NCBI RefSeq assembly: GCF_022581195.2
Contig: NC_061456.1
Coordinates: 6,760,501-6,824,500 of the forward strand
Direction: 5' to 3'
Source: Helicoverpa zea
Lineage: Eukaryota; Arthropoda; Insecta; Lepidoptera; Noctuidae
DNA length: 64,000 bases
Shown: positions 62,321 to 64,000 of the stretch, in pieces
How the letters are laid out: every line of letters starts with the position of its first letter
How positions within the stretch are numbered: the stretch's first letter is position 1
Notes under the pieces: model-generated
Database searches by the model: none
The model's input: only the letters and a program-made list of their open reading frames with translations
What the model was told of the DNA's origin: nothing
Program-made: the position numbers and the translations under genes

Positions 62321-62546
62321 TTAGGTTAACAAAGTATATTTTTAATGTTGCCGTGTGTTAATGTACTTTTGACGCTTATGTTGTTCAGCTACTTTTGGGA
62401 CAGTACTTGCATGACCTTAATAATGTATGTTAACACGTTAGTATCTATTTCAATAATTATAATAATTATTTTGGAAATACACTCTTTTGCAAAAAAAGCG
62501 GGCACCTCGTTGCGAAATCTTAGTTTTAAGGACTTTACGTGTATTT

Positions 62547-64000
62547 TAAAGGGTTTTAATGATTGTAGTATGTTTCTAGCATCCAAAGGGTTAGCCAAGC
62601 ATGCGTGAGAGTGTATTCTAAATTTGAATTTTGTACAATTGCTAAGACATTGGTTAAACCTTGTTTTGGACTAATTGCTGGCAGAAAGTTCGTCGGTGTT
62701 TTGAAAAGTTTTTGAAGTGATTTTCAAAAAACTGATAATGCAGTTTTAATTAATGATTAATGTACCTTTTTGTTAGATAAAACATTTTTGAAAAGCTATG
62801 CGTATTTGATAAAATTTTCACCTGCTCTAAATGGGCTATACTGATGATTGATGGCAATGGAGTTTCGGTATTTTAGTGCAAAGCGTTCTACTGTTTAAAT
62901 ATTGTCCCCACGTGTTTTAAAATATCGCTTTTTCATAATTAAACACTATTTAGAGGAGTGTCAGTACATTGGGCTGCGACAAAACCAATTTAAAGTAAGC
63001 AATGCCGATCGCAACTCGTCTCCTATCGTACTTTGACATTAAAAAATACCAAATTTTGTGATAAATGATAAAATTAACCACATGAAAAATGATGAGGAGG
63101 GTTTAAGCTATCTAAAAAGTCTAATTATTGCCGCGTTGAAGCTCTCTATAACTCCATAGGTATCGGGTTACTAAACGATGATTTCGCTGAAAGGGAGTCA
63201 AGAATTCAAAAGTATTGACCAAACGTATGTTTCTTAAGAAATGAGCATATAGCCAATTATTGTTATGATTTAAGCAGTAAAGTGCTGTAGATGCTAGTAA
63301 ATCTCGGTACAGGCAAGTTTATTTAATAAAATGTCAGTGGGATGAAAACATGCTATTTGAACGCTCAGACTCATAGATCTTCGGAGGTCTACGGAGTTTC
63401 CCAAGAGACGAGGTTGTTTGAAAATCAGTGATTACGAGACCTTAAGACCTCGTGCTCACAGTCTATGCGCTATTTTCTGTATTTTGTAGAATTTCAAGAT
63501 TTTTAAAAATGTTAAAGGCCGAAAGGAGACGAGTTGTGATCGGCACTGCTTACTTTAAATTGGTTTTGTCGCAGCCCAATGTACTGATACTCCTCTAAAT
63601 AGTGTTTAATTATGAAAAAGCGATATTTTAAAACACGTGGGTATAATATCTAAACAGAAGAACGCTTTACACTAAAATACCGAAACTCTTAACATTGCCG
63701 TCAATCATCAGTATAGCCCATTTAGAGCAGGTGAAAATTTTATCAAATACGCATAGTTTTTCAAAAATGTTTTGATCTAACAAAAAGGTACATTAATTAA
63801 CACTGCATTATCAGTTTTCTGAAAATCACTTCAAAAACTTTTCAAAACACCGACGAACTTTCTGCCAGCAATTAGTCCAAAACAAGGTTTAACCAATTTC
63901 TTAGCAATTGTACAAAATTCCAATTTAGAATACACTCTCACGCATGCTTGGCTAACCCTTTTGATGCTAGAAACATACTACAATCATTAAAACCCTTTGA
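62547..64000. mobile_element. giant inverted repeat, runs off the window
   Basis: The left arm (62547-63023) and right arm (63525-64000) are inverted copies at roughly 90% identity by eye, with a few small indels, around a spacer of about 500 bases. Inner tips are aactcgtctcc and ggagacgagtt. The right arm reaches the last base of the window, so the true outer boundary is unknown. No domain is recognised in it. It lies in what should be a sif intron. Confidence 0.85.

Noticed and set aside
62389..62598. 69-codon minus-strand frame at the outer edge of the giant inverted repeat
   Set aside because: Lies in repeat sequence, ends in a low-complexity Ile run, and does not match the coiled-coil/PH sequence expected upstream of the sif RBD.
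1..64000. CRISPR array, operon or bacterial mobile island
   Set aside because: No regularly spaced identical repeats, no ribosome-binding sites and no compact gene clusters. Gene structure is plainly animal.

Overview
This is a eukaryotic nuclear window, almost certainly from a ditrysian moth or butterfly. It is AT-rich. It holds intron-containing genes with GT-AG junctions, a tRNA-derived SINE of the type common in Lepidoptera, many copies of the 'taggtacctac' style filler of lepidopteran intergenic DNA, and several interspersed repeat families I recognise from that order. The species cannot be fixed from the sequence alone. No bacterial, viral or organellar gene set is present, and I see no operon or CRISPR structure.

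Layout. Bases 1-12,446 are gene-poor and hold a 1.77-kb PIF/Harbinger-like DNA transposon remnant (3500-5266) and a 1.3-kb fold-back repeat (8935-10224). At 12,447-14,555 (+) are the last three exons of an unrecognised single-pass membrane protein. At 15,984-18,038 (-) are the first four exons of nudC, the dynein/LIS1 co-chaperone. Its CS-domain exons are not found anywhere downstream in the window, and a SINE with a perfect target duplication sits just past the last visible splice donor. At 19,262-21,736 (+) is a complete five-exon BTB/POZ protein with two C2H2 fingers; its second intron carries a 233-bp MITE whose near-identical sister lies at 25,303. Bases 23,460-30,700 are repeats, including a 2.7-kb composite element with a GTCT microsatellite.

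At 31,459-39,885 (+) is a five-exon gene for a 314-residue, tyrosine- and proline-rich protein that I do not recognise. It has a GC-rich promoter region, GC islands inside its introns and probably a 3.2-kb 3' UTR. Converging on it from the right is the 3' half of still life (sif, the insect TIAM Rac GEF) on the minus strand, from about 61,647 down to 46,103. The exons give, in order, the Ras-binding domain, PDZ, DH, PH and a proline-rich tail. All exon phases chain without a break. Two mutually exclusive C-terminal ends can be built. One is a long terminal exon encoding an SP-repeat basic tail (stop at 48,604). The other uses an internal donor that joins in frame to a distal poly-glycine exon (stop at 46,103). 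The N-terminal sif exons would lie beyond base 64,000. The window ends inside a very large inverted repeat (62,547-64,000).

The genes do not form a pathway. nudC (dynein, microtubules), sif (Rac and actin, synapse) and the BTB-ZF gene (transcription) are ordinary conserved neighbours. The most informative oddities are the missing 3' half of nudC, the alternative sif tails, the unidentified Tyr-rich gene and the set of fold-back and MITE elements. I did not find evidence of a novel biological system in the sense of a new defence or metabolic cluster.
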